From the NCBI RefSeq assembly GCF_000346465.2, contig NC_034012.1, forward strand, positions 21,735,169 through 21,799,168: a DNA stretch of 64,000 nt, in the 5' to 3' direction. How positions within the stretch are numbered: position 1 is the first letter of the stretch; each line of letters begins with the position of its first letter. The translations under genes were made by a program, and so were the position numbers. Of this stretch, positions 23,001-33,094 are shown one piece after another. A model generated the notes under the pieces. The model saw nothing but the letters and a program-made list of their open reading frames with translations, did no database searches and had not been told where the DNA came from. The DNA comes from Prunus persica. Its lineage: Eukaryota > Streptophyta > Magnoliopsida > Rosales > Rosaceae.

Positions 23001-23593
23001 TGGCAAATCACCTCAGGCCTTTGTTTATAACGGCAAATCTTGGGGGTATTCCTATTTCCAAGATCATGGTAGATGGAGGTGCAGCCATTAATCTATTACC
23101 CCACAGAATGCTGACCAAGTTGGGCAGAACAGAGAAAGATTTGATTCCAACACGATTGACCGTCACCAACTTCGCTGGGGGCATCACAAAAATACATGGC
23201 ATCTTAGACGTGGATGTCATAGTCGGAAGCAAAGAGTTGAAAATAGCTTTCTTTGTGATAGACACTACTTCCACCACCTACAATGCACTACTTGGCAGGG
23301 ATTGGATTCACCAGAGCCTTTGTATTCCTTCCACCCTCCACCAGCAGTTAGCACTATGGAATGAAGAAGGCTGCATGGAGATTATAGAGGCCGATCCACG
23401 GCCATTCCTGCCCTCTGCCATGTGCTTTGAGGCAAGGTATTATCATGATGACCTTGGTCCTTTCACTTTCCTTGGAGTCAATCAGAACGGCCGCCCCCAT
23501 GGTGTCACGGCCCAAAGACTCATTGAAGAAGGTTTAGCTAGTTCTCTAGAGGACTGGAATAGACCTTTCTGTGCTGAACTTCCAGAACTCTGA
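20090..23593 (+). CDS. Gag-protease polyprotein of the Tat element
   Basis: 1,167 residues. The N-terminal third is rich in Pro, Gln and Glu. A retrotransposon gag domain follows at about residues 275-430 (FTLFNGEDPHASSVEH, GQAFTWYTSLP, ITRFRKLKMKC). A Cys/His motif CRWHNSWNHSTNSC at about 555 stands where a nucleic-acid-binding knuckle is expected. A long acidic region is followed by an aspartic protease at about 985-1090 (MVDGGAAINLLP, then ALLGRDWIHQ) with active-site Asp-Gly-Gly. The product forms the particle and cleaves itself. Start choice: an in-frame ATG at 19976 lies 38 codons upstream but meets TAA at 20015-20017, so the downstream ATG at 20090 is given. The stop TGA overlaps the pol start. 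Confidence 0.9.
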   Translation: MNQIQESVLRQEITVQRSQDTLNNMTAMMQWQVNRQFRKDRESAMARIPNPDPVVQQLDLPYGPPPGLIWPYQENPLVAQMAGVPDHREIQAGPREGALPNPEHEAPAQPDNLALAQNQLEPQPISPHVAPHDQPLVLLPEPPAVLPYRPRRMDPNPFPPLARGRRGRGGNNPFANHDRNRPGANWRNHPEVEEQEEHREEVPPRPHRAEPRFDYVQPEQGQNLPPVNALNDIGALQRMIREIMEPEARRGERPTYRKPYPAYIDQIPLSPGFKVPNFTLFNGEDPHASSVEHIGRFSVQCIAIENNPLLKLRLFGNSLSGQAFTWYTSLPANSVQTWEQMENVFHDYYYRIQPEVTISDLAALKQSEDEPAQDFITRFRKLKMKCRIPMEERHFIQMAQAALKISLKKRFDGILFGDLAELADKASKYEELLREEQQRRNSSKGTYYKTPSSSVHLIEVESQEDAEESEGKEVSVAEMAKLKHPISCKALTKPPKDQKPPPFTGGFVPNKPTQNKVYSFDLTKVDALFDEMLLQKAIETPHRIPKPEELKGRQYCRWHNSWNHSTNSCVVFRDVIQEGITAGRLKLAEKPPSVTTDPFPQPQVNMVNLNWLEQRKTEPITDAGCSRGRRIIRETSQIPRATISAGVMLCSRCKCETELEVVLDRQNQPTPSVFDRIGTSSRDKTRQKSCLRPTQYSERRMEQPRKEIPVKTPGNERPLATIIEGRWYSVGRSGRPTLELTRTQKRRIQRQYCTYLKSQDNTQVRSQPSSARKEKNPETLPQTEQKACQSRELLKTEPPARSPIHVASSSSSRPDTTQAPEKPGSTPLQGGDDYTEEYEEEQLDYEPSADDQNEPLEVAEQDDWTEEYGEELMEFGEELDPETEAVGAELEDLLQGDLGINMVFILPGKFRAAEGQENTLEGDVFSQESFECRLAEVEEPPEPQADNPRTGGTANKPASEQLCFSKPTREMANHLRPLFITANLGGIPISKIMVDGGAAINLLPHRMLTKLGRTEKDLIPTRLTVTNFAGGITKIHGILDVDVIVGSKELKIAFFVIDTTSTTYNALLGRDWIHQSLCIPSTLHQQLALWNEEGCMEIIEADPRPFLPSAMCFEARYYHDDLGPFTFLGVNQNGRPHGVTAQRLIEEGLASSLEDWNRPFCAELPEL

Positions 23594-26500
23594 TGTTTAG
23601 TCCCAATCAACTGGACAAGGATCGAGCTGCAACAATCCGATCCATCACAAAAAGATTGTTGATATACTGGGGGGAAAGGAAGTTTTTCATACAGAATCCA
23701 GCCATCAATATGGCAGAATTCACCCATGAAAGCACAAAAGAACAAGAGGAGGAAATTTTACAGGAGGAAGTATTAGATTTTGCACCGGCAGCACTAGATG
23801 ACTCCCTGCCAGAAGTAGAGGATCCTCTACAGGAGATAAACTTAGGGACAGAAGAAGATCCAAGGCCTACTTTCATCAGCACACTGTTAAAGGAACCACT
23901 CAAGGCTGAACTCATGGCACTTTTGCAGGAGTTCAAAGATTGTTTTGCCTGGCATTACCACGAGATGCCAGGATTGGACAGGCAGTTAGTGGAGCACAGG
24001 CTGCCAATTAAAGATGGCTACCTTCCAGTCAAACAGGCCAGAAGAAGAATGTCTATGGACACAGAACTAAAAGTCAAAGAAGAGATAGAAAGGCTGCTCA
24101 AAGCAGGATTCATCAGGCCAGCCATCTATGCCGATTGGTTAGCAAATATTGTACCTGTCCTCAAAAGAAAAACAGGGGCAGTTAGAATCTGTGTGGATTA
24201 TAGAAATCTGAATGAAGCATCTCCCAAGGATGAATATCCTATGCCAATGGCAGACATGCTAATAGATGGAGCCGCTCATAACCAGATGCTGTCTTTCATG
24301 GATGGCAATGCAGGTTATAACCAGATTATGATGGCAGAACAAGACATCCACAAGACAGCTTTCATGTGCCCAGGACATATAGGTGCTTTCGAATATACTG
24401 TAATGTCTTTCGGTTTGAGAAATGCGGGAGCCACCTATCAAAGGGCAATGAATTCTATTTTTCATGATATGATAGGACATTCCTTGGAAGTATACATAGA
24501 TGACGTAGTGATTAAATCCCCTGAGGAAGGAAACCACGTAGCAAGCCTAAGAAAGGCATTCCTAAGAATGAGGCAGCACAAACTAAAAATGAACCCCAAA
24601 AAATGTGTTTTTGGAGTCCAAGCAGGAAATTTCTTAGGATTCTTGGTCCACCAGAGAGGCATAGAGGTTGACAGAAATAAAGCAAAATCCATCATAGAAG
24701 CTCTACCACCTTGGAACAAGAAGGAACTTCAAAGTCTCTTAGGAAAAATAAATTTTCTAAGGAGATTCATATCCAATTCTGCAGGAAAAATCCAACCTTT
24801 TTCTTCCCTGCTAAGGCTGAAGCAGGAACATACATTCAAATGGGAAGAACAGCACCAACAGGCTTTCCAGGAAATAAAGCATTACCTCTCAAATCCACCA
24901 GTTCTGTCCCCGCCAAAAAGAGGCAGACCACTCAAGCTTTATGTATCTGCATCAGAAGTATCCATTGGAAGTCTGTTAGTTCAAGACAACAAAGAAGGAA
25001 AGGAACAAGCAGTCTATTATTTAAGCAGAACATTAACAGAAGTGGAGAGAAGGTATTCCGCAATAGAAAGGCTCTGCCTGGCTTTGTATTTCACTGCTGT
25101 AAAACTCAGGCACTACATGCTGCCACACATTATCTACATCATTGCCAAGACAGACTTAATCAAATACATGCTAACAAGACCAATGCTGAGGGGCAGAATT
25201 GGGAAATGGACTTTGGCTTTGACAGAATTCACCTTCAGGTATGTCCCCCAGAAAGCTGTCAAAGGGCAAGCTGTGGCAGACTTCTTGGCAGATCACCCGG
25301 GAGAGGAAATTGAAAACATGGATTCTTTGGACATAGCAAATGCAGATCTGCTAACTAGAGCTCATATTTGCCTTAACAATCCAATCTACTCGATTCATCT
25401 CACACCTTGGAAATTATATTTTGATGGATCAAAGACAGACAAGGCTTCAGGAGCAGGGATTGTTCTGGAAGAACCATTAGGGGTCAGACATTGCTATTCC
25501 TTCCAGTTAGATTTCCAATGCACCAACAACAGGGCCGAGTATGAAGCTTTGATTATAGGGCTCGAGATGTTGGTAGAATTAGGAGTCCAGTCCGTGGAGA
25601 TCTTGGGAGATTCCATGCTTGTCCTAAAACAGATTGCTGGAGAATATAAGTGTCTAAATCCTTCTCTGGCTGTATATCTAGTAGCAGCTAGAAATCTGCT
25701 AACAGAATTTAGAGAAGCTACTTGGGAGCACATCCCAAGGGAGGAAAACTTTGCAGCCAATGAACTGGCTCAGGTGGCATCAGGCATACAAATGCCCGAA
25801 GACTGCGTCCAAAGGATCATCAAGATAGGAAGGAAAAGTCTACCATCTGTTTTGACAAGAGGAATGGAGATAGAAGTCAATTCTGCCCTGATCACTGAAG
25901 ATGATTGGAGGGAGCCTATCATGACTTACTTACGATATCCCACTCTGCCCTCTAAGAAAAGAGTCAGAATCATGGCTACAAACTACCTCATGTGGAATGA
26001 AGATTTGGTCCGAAAAAGTAAGGATGAGGTGCTATTACGGTGCCTCGGGAAGACAGAATATATGAAAGTCATGGGAGAAACCCATGAGGGGATCTGTGGA
26101 GCTCACCAAGGAGGAAGAAAGATGTGCTGGTTAATCAGAAGGTATGGTTACTTCTGGCCAACCATGATGAAAGATTGCATCAACTATTCCAAGGGATGTG
26201 AGGCCTGTCAAAGGCACGGCCCAATCCAGCAGGCCCCTTCGGTTCCCATGAATCCAGTGGTAAAACCATGGCCTTTTAGGGGATGGGCAATGGATCTCAT
26301 TGGTAAGATCTATCCGGCCAGCAACCAGCAGCATTGTTTCATTATTGTTGCCACAGACTACTTCACCAAATGGGTGGAGGCCAAGCCAGTAAAAACCACA
26401 ACATCTCAAGAGATCATCACCTTCATAGAAGAACAGATCATACAAAGGTTTGGCATTCCAGAATCAATCACAACTGATAGGGGTTCTTCTTTCATATCTA

Positions 26501-27201
26501 GGGATATGCTAGATATGGCAGAAACATTCAAATTCAAACTGCTTCAATCTACTCCTTACTATGCTCAAGCTAATGGACAGGCAGAATCAAGTAACAAGGT
26601 GATTATCAATATCATCAGAAAGATGCTAGAGAAGAATCCAAAGCAGTGGCATGAGAAGTTATCAGAAACTTTGTGGGCATACAGAACTTCAAAGAGAGAA
26701 GCAACTGGCATGACCCCCTATGCTCTAACCTACGGCCATGATGCCATTCTTCCCATGGAGATAGCAGTCCAATCTCTTAGAATTGCTCACCAGCACGGTC
26801 TCATTGGAGAGGATTACTCTCAAGCCATGTTGCTGGAATTGGAAGAATTGGATGCAAGCAGAATTGACACCCTCAACAAACTCTTAGCAGGAAAACAGGC
26901 TGTGTCAAGGGCCTACAACAAGAGAGTCAGAAACAAGAGTTTTGAAGAGGGAGAGATAGTCTGGAAGGCAATTCTGCCCTTTGGAGCACACATAGCTGGA
27001 TATGGGAAATGGTCACCTACATGGGAAGGCCCTTTTATAATTAACCAAATCCTCGGAATGGGGGCATACAGGTTGCAGGACCGAGATGGAGTTGTTCATT
27101 TTGCCCCAATCAATGGTAAATGGTTAAAGAAGTTCTATCCAACCATGTGGGATTCGCAGGCTGTACAAACAGATCCCGGGATAGAAGAGGAACAAGATTG
27201 A
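23593..27201 (+). CDS. Pol polyprotein: RT, two RNase H domains, integrase
   Basis: 1,202 residues. Reverse transcriptase spans about 170-360, with the first catalytic Asp in SFMDGNAGYNQ (residue 237) and YIDD at 301-304. A first RNase H-like region (about 450-580) lacks the usual leading Asp (KLYVSASEVSIGSLL), as expected of the degenerate connection domain in Tat elements. A second RNase H (about 605-740) keeps Asp in YFDGSKTD, Glu in NNRAEYEAL and Asp in ILGDSMLV, but shows Asn in AANELAQ where Asp is usual. Integrase has the HHCC zinc fold (THEGICGAHQ ... CEACQ, about 830), then the core with MDLIG, TTDRGS and GQAESSN as its Asp, Asp and Glu. The frame is fully open. Translation starts at TGATG, sharing one base with the gag stop. 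Confidence 0.95.
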   Translation: MFSPNQLDKDRAATIRSITKRLLIYWGERKFFIQNPAINMAEFTHESTKEQEEEILQEEVLDFAPAALDDSLPEVEDPLQEINLGTEEDPRPTFISTLLKEPLKAELMALLQEFKDCFAWHYHEMPGLDRQLVEHRLPIKDGYLPVKQARRRMSMDTELKVKEEIERLLKAGFIRPAIYADWLANIVPVLKRKTGAVRICVDYRNLNEASPKDEYPMPMADMLIDGAAHNQMLSFMDGNAGYNQIMMAEQDIHKTAFMCPGHIGAFEYTVMSFGLRNAGATYQRAMNSIFHDMIGHSLEVYIDDVVIKSPEEGNHVASLRKAFLRMRQHKLKMNPKKCVFGVQAGNFLGFLVHQRGIEVDRNKAKSIIEALPPWNKKELQSLLGKINFLRRFISNSAGKIQPFSSLLRLKQEHTFKWEEQHQQAFQEIKHYLSNPPVLSPPKRGRPLKLYVSASEVSIGSLLVQDNKEGKEQAVYYLSRTLTEVERRYSAIERLCLALYFTAVKLRHYMLPHIIYIIAKTDLIKYMLTRPMLRGRIGKWTLALTEFTFRYVPQKAVKGQAVADFLADHPGEEIENMDSLDIANADLLTRAHICLNNPIYSIHLTPWKLYFDGSKTDKASGAGIVLEEPLGVRHCYSFQLDFQCTNNRAEYEALIIGLEMLVELGVQSVEILGDSMLVLKQIAGEYKCLNPSLAVYLVAARNLLTEFREATWEHIPREENFAANELAQVASGIQMPEDCVQRIIKIGRKSLPSVLTRGMEIEVNSALITEDDWREPIMTYLRYPTLPSKKRVRIMATNYLMWNEDLVRKSKDEVLLRCLGKTEYMKVMGETHEGICGAHQGGRKMCWLIRRYGYFWPTMMKDCINYSKGCEACQRHGPIQQAPSVPMNPVVKPWPFRGWAMDLIGKIYPASNQQHCFIIVATDYFTKWVEAKPVKTTTSQEIITFIEEQIIQRFGIPESITTDRGSSFISRDMLDMAETFKFKLLQSTPYYAQANGQAESSNKVIINIIRKMLEKNPKQWHEKLSETLWAYRTSKREATGMTPYALTYGHDAILPMEIAVQSLRIAHQHGLIGEDYSQAMLLELEELDASRIDTLNKLLAGKQAVSRAYNKRVRNKSFEEGEIVWKAILPFGAHIAGYGKWSPTWEGPFIINQILGMGAYRLQDRDGVVHFAPINGKWLKKFYPTMWDSQAVQTDPGIEEEQD

Positions 27202-27400
27202 CCTTTTTGTTTCTTGAAAAGAATCTTGTTTAGATTTGTTTTTGCTTTAAAGTTATTTTGTTGTTTTTTTTTTTTACTTTCAAAGTCGTGTCCGGTTATT
27301 GCATCAAGAATAAATAAAAAGCAGTAAAATGCTTTGAAAGCTTATATAAAAATCACCACCTTCGCGGCAAATTATTCGAACAATAAAAAGAAAGAAGAAG
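27202..27400. other. Gap between convergent pol and antisense gene
   Basis: 200 bp, T-rich then A-rich. It holds AATAAATAAAAAG near 27309 on the plus strand, possibly a polyadenylation signal for sense transcripts. No coding frame. Confidence 0.35.
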
Positions 27401-30400
27401 CTAAAATCCTAGTTTCCTAAGAGTCTCCTGCAGGTTCGCCTTCTTGACAGAAAGCTCTTTCTGGAGCAGCACCCCCTGATGAATTGAAGCCTCTGCAATT
27501 TCCAAGGCTGGCCTGGAAGCTGCAACCATGCTTTGCACAAGGAAAGTAGCCTTGGTTTTAGAACTCAGTCCAGCCCCAAGCCTGCTCTGCACCTCCCTGC
27601 ATTCTGCCAGTTGTTTTTGGAGCTCTTCAATCTGCTTCTCCAGCTTGTCCGCAGTGGCCCTGGCTTCCTTGTATCCAGCCACCATCTGATCCAGTTCTGC
27701 TTTCTGCTTTGCAAAATCAGCCAGGTTGGCTTCATGAGTGGCCTTGCAGAATTCAGAAGTCTTGAAAGTAGGCCTGAGATCCTCATAGCGATCATGCAGA
27801 TTGAGCACATCTCTGGCCAAGCTTAGGCCCATCTCAAGAATAGGCCTTGGAGCCATGTTCTGTCTATGAAGCAGGTCCAGGTCCTTCATCAGCTGATTTA
27901 AGGCTTCATTGTCTTGATCAAACTCCAGCTCATTGGACTGCCAGATTTTCAACCTCTCCATGGCCTCCTCCACTGCCCTAGATTTTGCCTTCTCTGGAGG
28001 AGAGCTGAGTTTCTCCAGTCTGTCCAATTGGGCATCCAGATCCATGGCTTCAAACTCTTCGAGTTCTGGATCAGCAAAAGAAGCCGTGGCAGATGATCCT
28101 GGAAAGGAATGAATGGGCATCTGCAAGAAGAAAGCATAAGGTAAGACCAGGCAGAAAGTGGAAAATAAAGGCCCAAAAGTTATAAAAACTTACAGCAACA
28201 ATGGGAGGCTTCAAGGGACTAGTCACCGCTGCCAGGACGCCAACAGCTTTAGGCACTTCTACCTGAAAAGGCTATAACAGTTAAAAATAAAGAACAAGGC
28301 AGAATTGCAGGGAAATGTGGACAGATAAGAAAAGTTACCAAAGCCACAGGGGCAGCAGCGGTTGTTTCCACTTCAGCCTCCGGAACTACAACAGACAATT
28401 CTGCCTGATCCACAGGCTCTGATGCAGACCGCTCCGCCTGATCCTCAGCCGCTGGAACGGCAGTAGAATGTTCTGCCTCGGCATCCTCAAATAAGGCCAA
28501 TTCTGAGCTAGTCAGCTCAGCCCTTGGACCCCCTTGTTGCTTCTGCGCCAAGGCAATGCTCTCTGCAATCACCTCAGCAGGGATCTCCTCCTACCAAAAC
28601 AGAGGTCAGAACAGAAGGAATGGGGCAAGAAGGGAACTGATGCGAATCACAGAAATAAAACTTACCTCTTCTTCCACCACTGCCGTTTTCTCCTGAGGCG
28701 TCTCTTCCAGCTCTTCCAGTCCTTTTTCCTGCTCCACCTCCTCAAAAGCCTCTCGCAGCTCTTCATCCGTCCCAGAGGTAGTAGTGGGAACCGCTGCCGT
28801 TTCGTCCGCAGCGACATACTCCTCCTCACTCCTCTTTTTGAGTTTTTTCAACTTGGTAGGAGGAGGGGAAGGACTTCCAGCTGCACAGAACAAAAAGCAA
28901 TATTAGGGAAAAGAAGCCAAGGCAGAATAAATCTAAAGGGAATGATTGGAACATCACGAACTTACCTGAGATACCAGGCCGCGTGGTATTATCCGAAGGA
29001 GGGGCAGGTCCTTTTCTTTTTCTTCTGCCAGAAAGAGCGGCCTCGGTAGTTGTTTGTTCTGCCTGGACCTCATCTCCTTCATCTGCAGAAGGAAGCTCCA
29101 AGTCGCCGGCGGCAATAACAGATGAGACTACACCAAGGCGTTAGACATTAGAAACCAATCCAGCAGGAAAAGACAGAAGAGAATTAAAAAAAAGAAAAGG
29201 ACTTACCAATCACTTCTCCAGCATGAACGGACTGCCCACTTACACTGGTCAAAGAAGGATCTGATACAGGCAGAATAGACATTAGAAATCGATCATCAAG
29301 ACAGAATGAATCCCAGACAGAATCAGAAATCTACCTTCTATAATTTGTGCGTTGATATCTTTGATGGTCTGGATCATGTGCGTCTTGGCATCCCCATCCA
29401 CAAATATGGCCCAGTTCTCCCAACCATCAAAAAGCACCTTGAGGGCAGTGACAGAAGCAGGCAGACTTTGGAATCTGGCTTTCCACCATGCGTCAAAGTC
29501 GGCAGAACTGCAAGAATTCAGCTCCCACGAGGGATAGAGGGCATCCGTGCTATTGTTGATTTTGTTCACTGCACACCGAGCATCCTTGTGCACCTCCAGA
29601 TCATCTGCATCCCTCCAAGAAGAGGCCCGGTTACAACTCCGATATGATTTCAGCGGAATGAGTTGGGGACAACCAAGCTGCCTTGCGCAGAAGTTGGGAT
29701 GGTAGACTTCTGCCCCCAGATGATAGTTTGGAGGTTTGCCCCCACCGTGGGGTAGATCTCTGGGCAGAGTAATGCTCAGAAATTTCCTCCTAAAGTCTGT
29801 TCTGGCGGCTTCATCTTCTGGCTCCTTCTCAAACAACCGAAATTCGCTCTGGAACCAAGGATAGGTCCTTCTGATCACCACTTGCCACTGAGCTGCCGAC
29901 CTTTTTGTACAATGCCTGAAGAGCATCAAATACTCCTCAATAGAACGCTTGGGCACTTCTGCCGACATCAAAGGGAGAGCCAGGACTTGGTCTTCAGGCA
30001 GAACTATGTCTGGGAATCCTAGTTCTGGAAAATAAACCTGCAGCCAGATCTGGATCATCCAGAATGCGCCAGGGGCTGACAGGTTCAGTGGGTTCTCCAG
30101 GGTGGCAGTGTGCAGATTCTTGAAAAGGTGAGCCAGAACTGTAGGCCCGAGCCCCACATCAGTGTGATTGTGAAGTGCTTCTGCCAAGTGTCTGTACTCT
30201 AGCAGAACTGCAGAAGACCGATTGGGGAGAACGAACCGATTCAACCAATACAAAAGGAACAACATGTGTTGTTGATCCTTGTCCTTCTCAGCACTAAATT
30301 TCTTCAAATAGTTGGAGAAAGAGCAGTTCTGGTTGATCACGGCTGGAGGGATAGTAAAAGGAGTGGCCACTTTCTCTTGATTCCTTCGCCTGTGATAATC

Positions 30401-30997
30401 TCCAACGGCATCAACAGGCCTACCATGGGGCCTGAACCCAAAGATCTGGGCCATATCCAGCAAGGTTGGCGCCATAGGACCCACACGAAAATCAAATGTA
30501 TTGCTGGCAGAATTCCAGAAGCATAAAGCAGCGGCAAACAGATTCTCATCTCTGTTAATTGACTGCTTAGACAGGAAAATGGCGTCATAAATCCCAGCTC
30601 TCCTCCAGTGACCCCCATATCTCGGGAGAAGTCTGTCAATCCAGTCTGCCCATTTGACCGGACTGTTCCTCACCTCGCTGGACGGGAAGGACCGGCTCAA
30701 ATTCTTGCTGACCCAAGAATAAGAAGCCAGGGCAGAAGAGCTCTCAAAACACAAGGGAGCCTCGGCGTCCTTTTTTAGCAATTCTGCCATCTCAGCAGGA
30801 AAAGGACCAAACCAGTGAGGCCCTAACACCAGGGTGTTCTCGAACAAATGAAGGACATTCTCATCCAGATTCTTTTGGGCGAAGGGATGAAGCTTGCTCC
30901 TGATTTCTATCGCGTGAGCATCAATCCCGCTCCCAGTGATATAATCGGGAGGAACTGAAGCGGAAGAAGACTGAGCGCGGGACCTTGGGGAAGACAT
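27401..30997 (-). CDS. Spliced antisense plant mobile domain gene in the Tat element
   Basis: Seven exons join without a break, all with GT-AG introns: 29335-30997, 29207-29260, 28966-29127, 28666-28880, 28339-28590, 28194-28262, 27401-28120. They total 3,135 nt, i.e. 1,044 codons plus stop. Exon 1 carries the mobile domain: HWRRAGIYDAIFLS, AALCFWNSASNTFDF, MAPTLLDMAQIFGFRPHG and FWMIQIWLQVYFPEL. Middle exons are short, acidic and Ala/Glu/Pro-rich, with a basic KLKKLKKR and RRKRKG patch. The last exon is a long charged helix, probably a coiled coil. I start at the Met of MSSPRSRAQ (30997); an upstream in-frame Met at 31078 is possible. This is the antisense extra ORF type known from Tat elements; its function is unknown. 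An antisense promoter would have to lie in 30998-31353 or in the 3' LTR. Confidence 0.85.
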
Positions 30998-31353
30998 TTC
31001 TAATTCAGGGGAAGAAGCGGAAGAAAGGGAGATCTGAAGAAAACTATGGAACTCTCGAAGAAAAGCTCGCAGGAACAAGAGTCGGAAGGTTTAGGGTTTT
31101 CTTTTCAGAAGCTATGAATTTGAATTTCTTTTAAAGAGGGGCTCGAAAACGTGGGAAGAAGAAGATGGGACGGCACCTGATGATTATTAGCTAAGTAACT
31201 AGCTAATAACTAGCCGTTTTCCCACGAACTCTAGTTCGTAGCAGGCAAACGTGGTAGACGTGGGCGAAAACACGGAAGAAACTGGCGCGCGAATTAAATG
31301 GCAAAACATTAAGTCTGAAACCGTTCCAAAAACGATTCAGACTTAGGGGGCAT
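30998..31353. promoter_or_regulatory. Region upstream of the antisense gene, ending in the polypurine tract
   Basis: About 350 bp between the antisense start codon and the 3' LTR. The purine tract (TTAGGGGGCAT, 31343-31353) directly abuts the LTR and primes plus-strand DNA synthesis. Any antisense promoter not in the LTR must be here; I see no convincing minus-strand TATA box. Confidence 0.55.
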
Positions 31354-32910
31354 TGTTTGGGCCCAAATTCGGCACGCCCAAGTCCAAAAGACAGGCCCAT
31401 GATAAAATTGTTTGCCCAGCCCAAGGACTTGAGAAAAACAAAAATAGGATCCAGACAGATTGGGCTTCACACCAAGAATGTTGGAAATAAAGCCTCAGCC
31501 CAAAGAAAGCCCAAATGCGGAAACTTTCGAAATAGGCTTCAAAGATCAGCCCGTAATTTTTGTTAGGTTCAAAACCCAAGGGATCAAAGACACACCCACG
31601 TGATTGCCTCAACTTTGGAAAAGTCAGCAATTCCAACTAAAGTTTAAAAATGTGAGAAGGACGTCTCTGAAACACTGCCAATTGAAGATCAAAAACCCAT
31701 CTGTGTTCGAGATTTTGCTCCAAATCAATACACCATCTCCCAAGGAATTCACGGATCACGCTTTCTAAATTAGAACGGGAAACAGGGAACCACTCAGAAA
31801 ATACAAAAGAAAGAGAGCCAAACCGCCATAAAAAGCCCACACAGACGGTGGCGTTGGTTAAATTAGAAAGCTGCCACCCAGGAAACCAGGGAAGGGACTG
31901 TTTTAGGAGGTGACTGCTCAGAACCTATCTGCCTTAATTGATAAGAAACCCTTCTTACTTTACATTATAAGAGATCTTTTTGCCGCCCATTATTTAGGAT
32001 TAAAAATTACCTCCTTAGGAGGATCTCTTATAAAAACGAAAGAAGGCAAGGAAACAAAAGACACTCAATTCATCAATCAATCAAAAAAACCAAACAAGAA
32101 AACAATCAAAAGCTCACTTGGATCCCAAGAGAAAAACAGCTTTAGATCAGAATTCCAAAGTTCAGACTTAGAAAATAAGTCTTCATCCCTCTCGTTACAA
32201 ATTTGGTTCAGCAAAAGCCAAGACAAACATAGTTTGAGTTTTCACAAATATGAAAACCTCAACAAATTTTACAGCATAGTTCCAGCTTGCTAAATCCGCG
32301 AGAATAGCCACTTCTGTCCCTTCAAACTGAAGAAACTGCAGTTCTGCCCGCTCAAAAGTCTCCCAAGGCTCGAAGTAGATTGAAGCTCTGCCAAAATTGA
32401 ACTTTGGTATCGATTTACAGCTGAAGCCAAGCAGCTAAAGTTGTTGACAGCACAGTCCAGCACAGACATACCCAGTCCAGCCCGGATCAGAAGTTTCTAC
32501 CCAGGCAGAAATGGGATTCCAGTCATCTTTTTGCCTCTCTAGAGTTGATTTCTCCCTTCTTAATTTTGTAAAAGGCAGTTCTGCCTGAAACAGTACTTTA
32601 TTATTATCTATTCTGGCCAGAACAACCATTTGATACTGAGATAAATTATGAAAGTCCTCACCAGTCTGAGGCAAGAAAAGAACTTACTTAGGAGATATTC
32701 CTCACCCAAATTCACAATCATTTGTTTTAGAAGTCAGTAACTTGAGGCGCAAGTTATCCACTCTAAAAATAAGTCTGCTAGAATTTACATTGCTAGCAGT
32801 GGCACGCTCACACACCAAAGAAAGCTGACTTGTCGACCAACAAGTGGTCTCCAAGCCAGTGGGGAACTTCGCCCTTCCACCTCAGGAGTAAATACGAAAA
32901 CGGGTGAACA
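31354..32910 (+). repeat. 3' LTR of the complete Tat element
   Basis: 1,557 bp, the partner of 18320-19876. Differences noted by eye: AAAGT/AAAGC CTCAGCC, ACTTTT/ACTTTC GAAA, AGTTC/AGTTT GAG, GGATT/GGATC AGAAG, ACTTG/ACTTA GGAG and AAACA/AAATA CG. All six are transitions. Confidence 0.95.
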
Positions 32911-32915
32911 GATGT
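32911..32915. repeat. Target-site duplication GATGT, right copy
   Basis: Matches 18315-18319 exactly and closes the insertion. Confidence 0.95.
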
Positions 32916-33094
32916 ATGGCGCTGGATTATGTAAGGCTGAAATCATATATCAGTCTTATACATCTGACAACCACTTTTGATGATCTTGCAAATATGCAAA
33001 TATGAATGCATGGATGCAAAACATACCTTGGCATTGTCTTTGAGCCACACTGATCCAGGATAACAGGACGTTACTTGAAAACTGTAGGTTACAC

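Larger units (their letters stand above)
18320..32910 (+). mobile_element. Complete Ty3/gypsy retrotransposon of Tat type, 14,591 bp
   Basis: Two LTRs of identical length (1,557 bp) start with TGTTTGGG and end with GTGAACA, flanked by a GATGT duplication. Inside are a primer-binding site, gag-protease, pol, an antisense gene and a purine-rich tract. Two successive RNase H domains in pol and an antisense plant mobile domain gene between pol and the 3' LTR are hallmarks of the Tat lineage (Ogre, Retand and relatives). I see six differences between the LTRs, all transitions, about 0.4%. This means a recent insertion, of the order of a few hundred thousand years under commonly used plant substitution rates. 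Confidence 0.95.

Noticed and set aside
23607..26445. Long minus-strand frames opposite pol
   Set aside because: They are shadows of the pol reading frame with no domain of their own.
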